From the NCBI GenBank assembly GCA_038503075.1, contig JBCAML010000009.1:744001-808000 (forward strand): DNA of 64,000 nucleotides, given 5' to 3'. The notes beneath the pieces are model-generated. The model worked only from the letters and a program-made list of their open reading frames with translations, ran no database searches and was not told the origin of the DNA. Position 1 is the stretch's first letter; the number at the start of each line of letters is the position of its first letter. The DNA comes from Gyromitra esculenta (taxonomy: Eukaryota; Ascomycota; Pezizomycetes; Pezizales; Discinaceae). Made by a program: the position numbers and the translations under genes. Positions 37,801 through 50,300 of the stretch are shown here, in pieces.

Positions 37801-39072
37801 CTTCTTCCCTCTTACGTGGGATATGGACATGGGTGGCCTTAGGTTTGAGAGCCAGTAAATCTGGCATCGTTGTATCTGATGAATCGCCGCCATTCACCAC
37901 TTGTTTTCGCTGAACAAGTGCCCACTCTTTGAATGCATTTGCCTTCTCGGACTGGCCGCGTTTGAGACGAGGCACTGATTCGTTCTCCTCGCCCTCATCG
38001 CTGTCACTATCTTCACCTTCACTCTCGCTATCCTCATCGTTGCCTCCCGAAGAGTTAGAATCATTTTCGCTCGATATAGCCTCCTCCATGACCGCGTTAT
38101 CCTCCTCAATTTCATCAGTACCCTGCTCATCCGGACTATCAGGAATTCCTCCCCATTCTTCCTCTTCCTCCCCGTTACTATTCTCCTCTCTATCCCCACC
38201 ATCCGTTTCTTCCTCTTCCTCCTCGCTATCCTCATCCTCATCCACGGACGAATCATCACCCTTCTCCTGTTCTTTCTCACGCTCCATGGCCTCTATCATA
38301 GCCATTAACCGTTCCTTTCGTGCTTCCCGAGATTTCTTGATCTTCTTGATGATCGGTTGTCCGCTAGCATCAGACTCCAATGGTCGCTTCAACCCTGATC
38401 CAACAGCGATATTACTAATCCCCGGGACCTTAATTTCCACTTTTTCCGCCTCCCCGGTTACATTTGGGGTTCCCTGGACACTTTGAGCCGCTGTATTCGC
38501 TGGTTTATAGAGTTCCTCCGGGTCAAATTCTTCCGGGTCACGAATCCTCCGCTCCTCATATAATATCTTCGCATTTTCCTCTATATTTATTCCGAACTTC
38601 TCCTCCAGAAGCGCACGCCTCATCTGCTCTCTTTTAGACTCTTTTGCAGCTCCCATGGCTTTGGTGCTCCGGAACAACGAAGTGTCGACCTTTGTCTCCG
38701 ATAGTTTCTGCATCAATTCCACTCTCTCTTCCTTCCTGAGTTTGTTTTCCTATCGCCAAATATAATATTAGCGCTTTGCTTAAAACGGTGGTAATGATTT
38801 CAAGAATAGCACACAATGTATTTATTCAATCTTTTCTGCTTCTTACTTGACATTTTTGGTTGCCCCTCCTTCAGTTGTCCTCGTAATTCAATTCGCCGTT
38901 TCTCGGCCTTCTCGGCCTTCGTGAGTGGGATTATGACATCCGCATTTGGATCTGCCGGAGGAGCATTTTCGGTGGAGGAAATGCCACCGATTCCCTCAGA
39001 CTGCGCGGCATCGAGTTGTTTAGGAGCGCGACGCTGTTTGCGGTCTCTGGTGGGCTTGTATTTAGGTGGCAT
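34900..39072 (-). CDS. DEAH-box RNA helicase Dhr1/Ecm16 (DHX37)
   Basis: Seven exons on the minus strand: 38815-39072, 37754-38749, 37163-37696, 36898-37105, 36185-36841, 36030-36127 and 34900-35970, 1273 aa, close to the yeast length. The Met at 39072 ([19 protein letters not shown]) is preferred to one five codons earlier. An N-terminal basic region, [16 protein letters not shown] and a long acidic tract (about 250-335) precede the helicase core. The core has [10 protein letters not shown] (near 460), [10 protein letters not shown] (near 560), [10 protein letters not shown] (near 604), [10 protein letters not shown] and [15 protein letters not shown]. The HA2/OB-fold follows in the last exon. 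Family knowledge: a nucleolar helicase that releases U3 snoRNA from pre-rRNA during 40S maturation. One intron has a perfect TACTAAC branch site. An acidic insert within the core, in exon 5, is normal for this family. Confidence 0.93.
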
Positions 39073-39662
39073 TGCTGCAGAAATCAAGGTCGACTCGGCA
39101 AGTGACGATATATCTGTCGTTCAATAAAAGTTTAATTGGGTTTTTTTTAAGTTTTCCCTGTAGCTGCGTGCCAAGCCACCAGGATTATTTTAAGCCGCAT
39201 ATCGAAACTAAACCAGATTAGATTTCTACCTGGATCCTCGTCCTGCAAGTGGATATTTCAAGTGCAATCTCGAGACCCTAGATATCTAAAAGCTTAAGCC
39301 TTCAGTTTATTCGCCACAACTCTCCCCACTCTAATTTTCAAACCCTTTAAAACTAATGTACATAATTTCTGGAGCCACGAAGGTGCCCCCCCACGCTTCC
39401 TATCTATCCGTCAATGCCCAAGAACCCAAAGCCCCTTTTCCTACCTTACTTTCATCTCCACAGATAGACAGACCAGGAGAATCCTTTTTTTTAATAAAAA
39501 AAGAACTATCAAACTCAAGCTTGAGCGACTATCGTACAGTAGGTGACGAGTTAAGATAAATAGATATATCTAACGACAGTAGGGAACCCTACTGCAAGAC
39601 GAGGGAAAGGAAAGATAAGAAATATAAAGAATCACCTGCTTCGTATTGATCGTAATAAGAAG
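39073..39662. other. Intergenic, Dhr1 promoter and WHIM gene 3' flank
   Basis: 590 bp with no gene. It has a T/A-rich tract around 39480-39505 and a CT-rich stretch near 39300-39450. No site recognised. Confidence 0.45.
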
Positions 39663-41591
39663 TTATCCCTTACCGTTGGTAATTGGCTGGGCCACAGCCG
39701 GAGCATCGGGTAGAACGTCGATTTCAGTCCTTTGGTCTATCTTATGAAGTGTTCTAACCCCATTACCGTTTGTAGCCTTTTCATCAAAATTCGTTTGGGC
39801 GGTGGTGTCGTTTGTGTGCGGTGATTGATCAGGATTCTGAGTTCCATTCTTTTCAGCTGGCGATTCCGGAAGTCTTGACTTGTTAACCCTCAATATAATC
39901 CTCAAGGACTTTTTAGGAGCTCCCTCTTCTTCGGGAGGCGAGGCATATCCACCCTCGTCGTCATCATCCGTATAGGAACCCGATTTCCAGCCGTCAACGT
40001 CTCCTCCGAAGGCTGCAGCATCTCCCGTTCCCCCGATAGCATTACCGCTCTCGCTTCCTGCATATGGCGTGACTTCGCTTGTTCCGGTGCCATTGCTCCC
40101 GTTGATCTTCAACTCACCATAAGCCCCAGTGGCAGGTTTGCGTATCTGTCTTCCGGAAGCTGTAAATCGAGGCGCATCGGGTTGAGGTGTTGATCTAAGA
40201 GAACGCGCGCTGCGCCTTGATCGGGTTTCATCTGCCTCCGAAGCATTCTTGGTATTGTCCTCGTCTTCGCTAGAGAATGTATACTTGATACGTTTGCCAC
40301 GGGTACGGCCTTCATAAAGAGAAGTTCCGTTCGGCTGCTTGAAAAAGGCCTTCCGGGACTGACGATACTCCCGTTTCTTGCGCCTCTGTATATCGTATGT
40401 TAGATCATCATGAGCAAACGAAACATAGGGGGAATGGGGAATTTACGGTCTCTCCATCTTCGAAGCGAGGGATGGCAGCCACTATTTTCTCTTTTAGCGC
40501 CAAAGCATGCTTTGAGCCATCCTCTTCTTCTAGGTCTGTCGCAACAGCGCGAATTTCATCAATCGTTCCTGCGATGGAGATCCACGAGGTTGTTTTCAGC
40601 GCTGGGTTTGATTCTCTGTATAATCTAAATGGCGTGTCGTCTGCGTCGTATACCATGATCAGCACATGACTTAGACAAATTAAAACCATAATGCTCACCT
40701 CTTCCTTCAATTAACCAATACCTGCGCTTATCGCCGTCGCGGCCCCATGGCTGAACTGAAATTGGAATATTAAGGTCATCTTCATGACGGCTGCTCTTGT
40801 AAGATTCCGCAATTATAGCGCGAATTGCCTCGGAGGAGGTCAAGGACCAGTTGATCAGCGCTTTTAGTACTAATAACTAAATCATCGCCCCTCTGTCAAT
40901 TACGGTAACACCGAGATATGTAATTTGTAGAGAAAAGCATACCCGCTGTGGTGCATCCAAGGCACTGAAATGACGCCCACCAGAGAACGGGCTTTTCCCG
41001 TCCCACGATCTTGGCCATTGGGCTACATGGGCATGAACAGCTTCCTCCAACGGGCGTTGATGATGGCCACGCCTATTAGAAATTGTAGATTAGATTAGCA
41101 ACCTGCCCCGGGGTGTGTGTGCGAACTCAGGGGATTTAGTTGTAGGGTATCAATCTTGACACAACGGAAAACCAGCAAGGAGCACATGGAAAAACCGCAG
41201 CATGAGGAGAAACTCACTCGACAGGCTTCTTCCTATTCAATACTAAACTCAAGAGTCTGCAGAGCAGCACTTCGACCTGCTCTGATGGTGTCGAATCGAC
41301 CACTCCTCTCTCGATGTCCTGACAGCCGAGGTTGGGCACACCTTTAAACGCGTCGGCGAAGCGTGAGCGGAACATGACGATGAACGCCAGTTCTGGAGCA
41401 TCAGAGAGAGTTGCGACATGCGGTGGTTCCTTCTTGCGCGGTTTCCTTGGGGGTGTTGAACTCTTCCGTTGCTTGCTCTTGGTTGCCGCGGTAGAGGATT
41501 TAACGACGACGTGACTAGTAGTAAACGTATCCTGCTCGTCACCACTGTCGGGGACACTGGACAGCGGTGAGTCTGAATCCGACAGACTCAT
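39663..41591 (-). CDS. WHIM-domain chromatin remodelling accessory protein
   Basis: Five exons on the minus strand: 41218-41591, 40943-41072, 40699-40876, 40447-40640 and 39663-40385, 532 aa. The Met at 41591 (MSLSDSDSPLSSVPDSGDEQ) is chosen. Residues near 55-80 read LSDAPELAFIVMFRSRFADA. WHIM1-type sequence spans exons 3 and 4: LLVLKALINWSLTSSEAIRA, then DGDKRRYWLIEGR and DDTPFRLYRESNPALK. A basic stretch RRKKREYRQSRKAFF and an acidic disordered tail complete it. Family knowledge: WHIM modules occur in partners of ISWI-class remodellers (Ioc3, Itc1, ACF1, RSF1, CECR2) and contact the remodeller and linker DNA. Which complex it serves is not decidable here. The first intron, 145 nt, is the longest in the gene and needs transcript support. 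Confidence 0.62.
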
Positions 41592-43419
41592 AATTAACTC
41601 TCGATAGTCACGATTCAATAACTTGAATTGAAGGCTGCTCTCGACGTGCAAGGTGTTCACGGCGCGGAAAGGTACAGGCTGGGCGTGGAGATTAGGGTGG
41701 AGGTCAAAGTGAAGTTCAGTGTCCACGCGAAAAAGAGCAGGGACTTGGGTGAGAGCGATGACAACACCGCTTTCTGTACCAAGAGGGGTACTAAAGGAGG
41801 CAACAGGCTTAAGCTGCTGGATACGGCCGATCAGAACCACAAGGGGGTCACGAATATATCATAAGGCTCCAGCCAGCAAAGTGCCTTTTATTCCATTCTT
41901 TTTATACACAAAACATACACGACCACAAGACGGAACCGCTCCGCTAATGAAGTCTAACTTCAATCTCTCATGAACTTTCTCTTGAATAATCTTCTCTCAG
42001 GTTTTCAGGGCTTCAAACCCTGAACCACCACCATCTCCCCACCACCTACGCCCTACTTCCGAAACTTCCCACTCATCAATGGCAAGTAAAGTAGATATGT
42101 AGGTACATAATCGTTACCGGTAGATATTTGTGGAGTCCGTGGTTGACAGCCCGGCTGAGAGCCGACCAAGAAGTATTGCCAACGCAGACTTAAACCAAAC
42201 TGAAGTTTTCCTGGAAGGGTATTCTGTCGTACAGCACAAACCACAACTGGAAGTTCTGAGAAACAGCTTGACCGAATCACCGTTGCGACATGGAAAAAGG
42301 CGGTATCTCGCTTTTTGACGAACCTTGCAGAATCCTATAAGAAAAACTCGTCAGAAACAAATGCGAATAAAAACAAGGCGAGAGGCAAGAAAAAGAAAAA
42401 ACAGAAATCTCTCACAGTTCTCATGGGGTCCAAGGTCGCTGAAAGACAGCGAAGAGGATGAAATATGTGTTCCAGGGCATTGCGTCAACGTTACCTATGT
42501 GATTCAAGCCCAAAAATTGCCAAACTATCCAAGTCGACAAAACTTTAGGACTCCAATTTCAGGAACCGAAAATTCGGGATTGGGCGGTAAGGGTCCGAGC
42601 GGTAGTCCCTGAACCACAGAGGGATCTCACAAGCCACCGAAAACAACAAATACACATAGCAATAGGAATCAACAGAATCCGCTAAAACAATGTTCTTCAG
42701 CCCAAGTAAGGGGGTGGAAGGTTGTATTTGGTGTCCAATCCGGCAGAAAACTGGACGAGAACAAGCCAACAAGAGAATATTTCGTCCTCGATAAAGATTC
42801 TAGCTGTCAAATTCAACGGCCATTGGAAAATTCCAAGCCAATAATTGAGCCTAGTATTCAAGGTTGAAATCTTTAGCGGGAGGGGGGTTGGGGATTCCTA
42901 AATAGCGAAAATTTACGATAAACAGGCGTAAACTTTGCAGAGCTTCATAGTTAGTCAAACACAGAAAGATATTAAAATGGGAAGGGATTTGGGAATGGGT
43001 GGTGTTAAGCCCATCGAAGAGCCGATGGAAGGCGCGTCCGTGGAATCGTGGTGAGATGGACGAAGGAGGTTGGAGAAGACTAGCTTGGCGATTTAGCATC
43101 ATGTGTTGCGTGGCGGTGACGTTTCACTAGCCACCAGCAATCAACCAGGATTACATATATGGATTGCATGTGGGAAAGCGACTGACAGCTTGGTGAGTGA
43201 CGTCATTTGCGTTGCCTTACAGCTTTCCCCAGCCAAGCAGCCCAAGGGAAAAACTTGGAGTTTGACGATAATGCTCTTATCTGTGATATGGTATTTGGAT
43301 AATATAAATTAAAATGACTTCTTCTTCTTCTGCTTCTCCTCGCTAATTACCTCTGGAACCACTAGAAAGAGTGACTGCCATTTACGTGATAGTAACGCAT
43401 CTAAATTAATCAATACGCA
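41592..43419. other. Intergenic, 1.8 kb, unresolved
   Basis: It lies between the divergent WHIM and PIPK genes. Several frames of 60-95 codons (for example 42130-42318, 42325-42612 and 42851-43102) look moderately coding-like but have no domain and do not join cleanly. A small stem, ggttttcaggg with ccctgaacc, is near 42000-42030. I cannot support a gene. Confidence 0.4.
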
Positions 43420-44901
43420 ATGGTCAACCACCAGAATCCCGATCATCCCCACGGCGTTGAGCAGTAGGTTTTGCCCTCTCCATCGACGTTAGCAGTTTTT
43501 CTAATAAATATTTGCTCCTTATCAGACCTCAAGCCTATGACTGGGCCCATTTATCAAATGAAGGCATAATGGCTCGACTTGTACTACCGCTTTTCTCGAC
43601 AAAATACAAAACAGACGTAACGATACACTGTATTCTCAAAGCCCTTAGTGGTTCTGTGATCTCCGACGATCAGCTTCAGCTCCAAGCCGAAGAGGAGGAC
43701 TCTTTGATTCATTCTACAGGATGGCACGCACCCAAGATAAAGCGGGAATTCAAATTTGATACATTCTTCTCGCTATGTATGGTTAATTACCGGAGCTACT
43801 TTCGTACTTAATATCTCGTTACTGATTGAGTTCGCCTTGCTTCAGATTACGCCCATTTCCATAGAGCAGCACCAAAACTATTTCAAGATCTGCGTGAGAG
43901 AGTTTTTGGACTCTCCGAGGAACACTATCAAAACCAATGGGTCAAGAAGTTACGTCCAGTTGATGGTCTTGGGTTCAGTGGTTCCTTGTTCTTCTACACA
44001 GATGACAGGAGCTTCATCGTAAAGTCAGTCGGCCGAAGATTTGAGTATGCGTTCCTATATGAAAAATTAATGGAACCACTGGGAGCGTACTATCATGCAA
44101 CACCCAACACGCTTTTGTCCCATATAACAGACGTTCTTTATTCTTTCGATCACCGTCTCGGCAGCTATCTTGGTGTCACACCCTCGCATTATATTGTCAT
44201 GACAAATGTGCTGGAGGGCCTGGATAAAGAAAACGAATGTAAGAAGTGGGACCTAAAGCCACAAAACTTTTTTGAACCAACCCGAGATCTCGTACCGGAT
44301 GACATGAAGACGGAAGCGGCGAAGAGCGGATTGGCGGATGAGTTGGATGAGAAAATGGTATTGAGCCAGGACCAGAAGAATGAGTTGATGTATGTCCCTC
44401 CCCTTGATATTTCGACTTATGTATGAAATCATCAGAGTCTAAATAATCAATTATCATAGGCATCTCGTGGAGCGCGATACAGCCTTCCTAGCCAAAATGG
44501 AAACGATCGACTATTCCTTGCTTCTTGGACGTTATCCAATTGAGATGTTCCACGACAAACCGGACCCTTCCAAACATCGAGATCCACTAGTGCTCCCCAA
44601 GAAAGATGATTTTGTTAGGGGAGTGCGAAGTGCCGATGGGAAGTGGGTGTACAAGATGTGTATACTTGATTTCTTTTGGAACGTCCAGCAATTGCGTCCG
44701 AAGATTATCAAGGCTGCTGGTGCGGCATTACCCGAACAGACGGTTACCACTGAGCCGAATAGATATCGGGAAGAATTTCTAAAGTAAGGGTCGTGCCCTT
44801 TATTTAAAACTTGGTGCTAATAGCCATGGTTTAGAATGTTGGATGAGTACATTGAAGTCTTTGATGATCAAGGCTCGTGTGATGAAGATTCGGAGCAATA
44901 A
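43420..44901 (+). CDS. PIPK-domain phosphoinositide kinase, short fungal type
   Basis: Five exons: 43420-43463, 43526-43776, 43846-44389, 44460-44783 and 44835-44901, 409 aa, all phases matching. The start is MVNHQNPDHPHGVEQPQAYD. The PIPK core shows LFQDLRERVFGLSEEHYQNQ, GFSGSLFFYTDDRSFIVKSV (Gly-loop and lysine region), NTLLSHITDVLYS, a HYIVMTNVLEG hinge, KWDLKPQNF and METIDYSLLLGRYPIEM (the IDY and SLL motif). C-terminal KMCILDFFWNVQQ matches the core's IIDfLq segment. Family knowledge: PIPKs phosphorylate phosphatidylinositol phosphates at membranes. The protein lacks the long N-terminus of Mss4/Its3, so it is a distinct short clade. In the GSLF and IVK segments the catalytic lysine is present. 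Substrate (PI4P or PI5P) cannot be read from sequence alone. Confidence 0.8.
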
Positions 44902-45922
44902 GTTACGCCCGAAATATAGGAAATCGGATATACACATTACTTTATTCTCCTTCCTTTGTATTTACTTAGCACACAGGGTTTGGAGGTGTATGATATTTGT
45001 AAAGGAGGAAATCCATCCTATTGCGAGTCGTTAATTCTTAGAAAAACATCAATCGTGAACCGAGATCCCACATAGGACTCTAATATCTACAGTGTCCGCA
45101 TTCAGAAATGGTATCTTCACTGCTGGTTTCTCAAATTGTTTTCCGGAAATCACATATGCCGATTCAACATCCCAACAGTTGACAACGAAAAATAGATAAT
45201 GTATGTAAACGATGAGGCCTAGTCCTATCGGAAACCCTCGTCTCGCTGCTCCGTTTATTACTGACAACACTGACCTTGGTGTGTAGAACCGGAAACCCCG
45301 TGTGCGGTGGGAAAAAAAATCATGCTTATTGCAAACTCGACTGATTCTGCATGCGGGGAATTGGTCCGGCCCGTGCGCAGGGTTAGGGGAACTGAGGGGC
45401 CTCAACCCAAAAACACCACCAAAGATGGGAATCTCGTGAGGTTTTTTTTTTCTTTCGAAAAACGAAAAATCAATACCGCGTCGTGCGTATGAGGCCTTTT
45501 CGCGAAATATTTGACGAGTCGTTTGTTGGATGGGAGCCGAAAGCAAGATATTGCCCCTACGGATACGATGTTCGAATTCGGTGATAAGGAAGTGCTTGGA
45601 TCTCTTGCTTGAAGGGAAGGGGGAAAAAAGAAAATGCGCAGGGAAGTTGAATTACATAAATTATTTTCTGAGTTTTTGTGTGGTTCTCAAACTTCCTTCT
45701 GGCTGAATCGGTAGTGTCACGGAAGATACATGGAGCAAACTCGGCAGTGGCGCCTAAACTTGGTCTGTGGTTAAGCCAGGTATGAGGGTGATTTAAGATC
45801 ACGAACAACCAAAGGGGGATAAAACAGGAAGTCCAGCAGATAGCAACGGTAGCAAATAAAGGTACGTGTAGTTAAAGAAATAGGGGGGAACAGGAGGACA
45901 AGGAAGATGGCATTTCTACTTG

Positions 45923-46047
45923 TGCTCTAGCATAAGTACCTGAAAACAAGGGTAAGGCTTTGGCCAACCAAATTTTGACTCGCTGCTGCGGGACGAATTA
46001 AAAAACTTTGCCACCAAAAGGCATTTTCAGGTACTTATGCTAGAGCA
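45923..46047. repeat. Hairpin element with 24-bp perfect arms
   Basis: Left arm 45923-45946 and right arm 46024-46047 are perfect reverse complements. The outer 15 bp of the left arm is tgctctagcataagt and the inner 9 bp is acctgaaaa. The inner left edge continues into acctgaaaacaagggta, shared exactly with 31357-31373. The interior of 77 bp carries aaggctttggccaaccaaa against tttgccaccaaaagg, so pairing weakly continues inward. No target-site duplication seen. Confidence 0.7.
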
Positions 46048-46736
46048 TGAGTAGAGTATAGAAGGAGGGATTTTCACTGCAACTGCCACTCTAGAATTAA
46101 TACCCGATCCCGAGTCTTTTCTCACTTCTAGTTACCGGGTTGTTAGCTCGTGATCACTCACTGGTGCAGCCATTCGCCATCACGGCATTTTGACATTTTG
46201 GCCTTGGAGATTAGATTTCTGCAGCCGAATTGATCGGATGGGGGGAAGGGGGTAGGATTTGACGAGCATAAGCCGGGGTGGGAGCAGGGTATGAAGACAA
46301 GCAACATCATCACAGAGAGGAAAAGAGAAAGAATTAACGCTGGAAAGAACCATATGAAAAATAGATAAAACGGCAACCGAAGAGGAGGAAGGAGAAGAGC
46401 AACAGAGATACATCGCACATGTACTGTACTGTACCGTACTCCTAGAGACATGTACCGATAGGCAGTCCCGGCCAAGGGGAGACGCTGCAGGAGCAAAGAA
46501 AGCGATCTGGGGGAGGGGACCCGTGGTTGAGGCTCTGCGCTCCCCAGCAGCAGCCCTAGGCCGGAACGCAAAGTAAAGCCATACAACGTAGGTAGTGCAG
46601 TAGCGCAGTAATGTGGGTGTGGCTATCTCGAAACTTTGGGCTTCGCGGCTGCGTTCCATCTCTGTGGAGTTCCCACCCCAAAAATGCCCCAGAGGGGATC
46701 TCGTTAACCGTCCTGTCCTGCAACCCGCCGCTGAGC

Positions 46737-46737
46737 C

Positions 46738-46768
<31 letters not shown>
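46737..46768. repeat. Microsatellite (CTGT)8
   Basis: Eight uninterrupted CTGT units, about 590 bp upstream of the INO80 start codon. Likely length-variable between strains. Confidence 0.95.
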
Positions 46769-47183
46769 ACGGACTTCTGGCTGTCTTGCTTGCTGGTTTT
46801 CTTCTTTTCCCTGTCTCTGCCCTCTCATCACCCTCATTATCGTCATTCTTCATCATCACCACCTTTTTCTTCATCCTAGTCAGCATCGTCAACCCCATCG
46901 TTACCATCTTGGTATCTGTTTTCTTCGTATTTCGTGTATCAGCCCAGAGATTCGAATCCCACCCCCCGGAAGAAAAAAAAAGAAAGAAAATTCTCCCCCA
47001 AGCCAAAACTGCCCTCGCCGTCAAAGAAAAAGTCTCTTCTGCGTACCCGCGCACTTCCTGCCTGCTCCTTTCTCTCAATCTTCAATAGTTATCTTTTATA
47101 TTTTTTCTTCCTTTCGCTCTAAACAAATCACGTATCCGTTACATCCCGTGAGACGCGGCTAGTTCCCTCCACCATACGCTGTA

Positions 47184-47273
47184 GCAGGCAGATCAGCAGC
47201 AGCAGCAAGCAGATCAGCAGCAGCAGCAGGAGCAGCAGGAGCAGCAGCAAGCAGGCAGGCAGCAAACTCTGGT
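47184..47273. repeat. CAG/CAA/CAGG-rich microsatellite in INO80 leader
   Basis: A run of cagcagcag, caagcagatcagcag, caggagcagcagg and ggcaggcagc ends about 85 bp before the INO80 start. It lies in the likely 5' UTR and is not in frame with the coding region. Confidence 0.85.
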
Positions 47274-47357
47274 GGTAGTTAGTGGTGGTGGTTGTGTTTG
47301 TGTGCTGTTTCTGCGTGGTCTCTATGGGGTTTTGTCGTTTGTTGTAAAACCATAATC

Positions 47358-50300
47358 ATGTCGGGCAGTCAGCAGCACTCCCCTTACAATTCCAATCCTT
47401 CCCCCAATTTGCCATACCACCGGTCCTCTTTTTCGCCAACGGAACAACAACACCGTCCACACCAGATTCCTTTCAGTCCGGGCCTCCACGCTCAACCACA
47501 TCATCCGCCTCCCACCAACGGCCATTCTGCTGCTTTGCCGCCTTTGACCTCAACGTACACCACTCGCTCAGGATATTATGATCCGGTTGACCGCTCGGGG
47601 GATATGAACTCTAATAGTTTAGCATACCAAAACAGATACGACAGGAGACCTTCGGCCCAATCTCAACCGGTAAGCAAATATTGTCCGTGTGCGCGCTGCG
47701 GCTTTCCCTGCTCCTACTGATTCTATTAGACGCGAGAACAACGCTATAGCTACGGGGGAGATTCCACGACCGGTGTTTCTCACGGAGGTCCACAGTCGCC
47801 TGTCCATCTTATCGATCAGAACTCAAGGCTAAGCTATCCTCTGCCGTCACCATCATCCACTACAGGACGAATGGATACAGGCGGTGTTCAGTCGGATCTA
47901 AGGAGAACATCGATGGCGTCTAGTGCACATCACTCGGACTACGCGGGGGCTCAAGCTGAGCCGAGTTCACCTACCACAGTAGGTTTGCATCATACATTCT
48001 TTAGGATGACTACTCACATATTTTTATAGAAGGCTACCCCTGTGTGGCGCGGCGGCGCAATGTCTATATCTGCCCTCCTTACCAACGCCGATGAGCCTGC
48101 TAACGACAACCATAACACGAACGCTCGCGCTCCTCAATCTTCGAAAACTAGTCACTTAGATCGTGTCGTTCGTCACAGCCCAGAGATGACAACAAAATCG
48201 GTTACGCGACAAGTTCCAGCTACCAAGGTGGCACCTTCGGCTTCCCACCCAGCAGATGTTGATATCACTGATACAGAACAAGGGGCTAGCTATGGAAAGA
48301 ACAATGGAAAGAAAAACAGCTCTTTCCGAGATTTCAAGTACCACGATTCAATGAAGGTTGCGGACAACGACCCTGATAAAACAGATACTGAAGTGGATGA
48401 TGATGACACTTTCGCGGCCGAACGAGTGGAATATGTTAAGAAATCGCGAAAACGACAATTGGAAGTTGAAGACCAAGAGGCAGAAAAGCGAAAGGTTAAA
48501 TACCGGTTGCGATTTTTGTTTATTCAAAGACTCCGTGAAATAGGTTAATACTGACAATACTATAGCGACGTCGCGTCATTTACCAGAAAAAGCTTCACGA
48601 TCAGCTCGACAATCACGCCAAGACCTCCCGTGACCGTGCCCGGCAACAGTTTTATGACGACGCTATGGAGCAAGTGATGAAGAGGGAAGAAGAAGAGGAA
48701 AAGGAACGCAAAAAGGAGCAGCAAAGAAAACGCCGTAGGGAGAAAGCCGAAGTCGAGAAGCGGGCAAAGGCAGAAATTGCGGCGAAGGCTGCACAGGAAA
48801 CTGCCGAACGAGAAGCCAATGAAAAACAGCACCGAGATGAAATTGCCAGGCAACGCTCGGCTGAGAGAGCTGCGCAAATGGAATTAGATGGGCCGCTTGG
48901 TCTTGGCATGGATGCACAGGATTCTGATACCAGTAATGCTCTGATGATCATTGGTGAGGATGGGGGTAAAATTAAGAGACGGAAAATTGCAAAGAAGCGA
49001 CAGACTAAGGATGCTAGAGAAGGGTTGGAAGTTAAGGAGATTAAGGAGGCAAAGCCGGTGAAGGAGGTGCTCAAGGAAGAATATGTTCCACATGCTTCCA
49101 AGGGCTATGTTCAGATTTATGAACTGATCTGGAAAGATATTGCGAAAAAAGACATTCCAAAGGTGCATAGGATTCAGCAAACATCTCTTGCTACGAAACA
49201 GTCAAATCTTCGCAAAACGGCCCAACTTGCATCGAAGGAAGCTCAGCGTTGGAAACTCCGAACAAACAAAAATGTCAAGGATACTCAAGCTCGGGCTAAG
49301 AGGTGTATGCGTGAGATGATGTTATTCTGGAAACGCAACGAACGAGAGGAGCGAGATTTGCGTCGTCGGGCGGAGAAGGAGGCTATTGAACGTGCAAAGA
49401 AAGAGGAGGAGATGAGGGAGGCTAAGCGGCAGGCGAGGAAGCTTAATTTTTTGATTTCCCAAACCGAGCTCTACTCACATTTCATTGGGAGGAAAATCAA
49501 GACAGATGAGGTAGAGAGATCAACGGATACGGCTGGGGTAGAGGGCGGCGTTGAAACTGTTAAACAACCCGATCGAGGGCCGGGTATGCCATCTATTCTT
49601 GGTGATAAACCTGGTGCGGTCACGAATTTTGAAGATCTGGATTTTGATGCGGAGAGCGATGAGGCACTTCAGCAAGCGGCAGCGAACAATGCTCAACATG
49701 CTATTAAGACTGCCCAGGACAAAGCTCGTGCATTCAATAATCCGGAAGGAACCAATATCGCCAACGTCAACCTAGATGATGGCGAAATGAATTTCCAGAA
49801 CCCTACGAGTTTAGGAGATATCGACATTGAGCAGCCAAAGATGCTTAATTGTCAGCTCAAGGAGTATCAACTGAAGGGTCTTAACTGGCTCTGCAACCTC
49901 TATGAGCAGGGTATCAACGGGATCCTTGCAGACGAGATGGGTCTTGGGAAAACAGTTCAATCCATTTCAGTTATGGCTTATCTCGCGGAGGTCCACAACA
50001 TCTGGGGCCCGTTCTTGGTTATTGCGCCGGCATCGACACTTCATAATTGGCAACAAGAAATTGCTCGATTTGTACCCCAGCTTAAAGCTCTCCCATACTG
50101 GGGTAGTGCTAAGGACAGAAAGGTTTTGAGGAAGTTTTGGGATCGTAAACAGCTCACTTACACTAAAGATTCTCCTTTCCATGTTCTCATCACATCATAT
50201 CAGCTTGTCGTCCAGGACACTCAATACTTTCAACGGATGAGGTGGCAGTATATGATTCTAGATGAAGCTCAAGCCATCAAGAGTTCTTCTAGTTCTAGAT

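Larger units (their letters stand above)
44902..47357. other. Long intergenic and leader region before INO80
   Basis: About 2.5 kb without a supported gene. It holds the 125-bp hairpin (45923-46047), an eight-unit CTGT run, CAG/CAA-rich microsatellites and CT-rich tracts just before the INO80 start. Much of the last kilobase is probably promoter and 5' UTR. Confidence 0.5.

Noticed and set aside
37929..38486. 185-codon serine-rich frame on the plus strand
   Set aside because: Antisense to the acidic tract of the Dhr1 gene; S-runs arise from complement of GAG/GAA/GAT codons.
46943..46965. GATTCGAATCC resembling a tRNA B box
   Set aside because: No matching A box, no cloverleaf can be formed upstream, and the surroundings are CT-rich leader.
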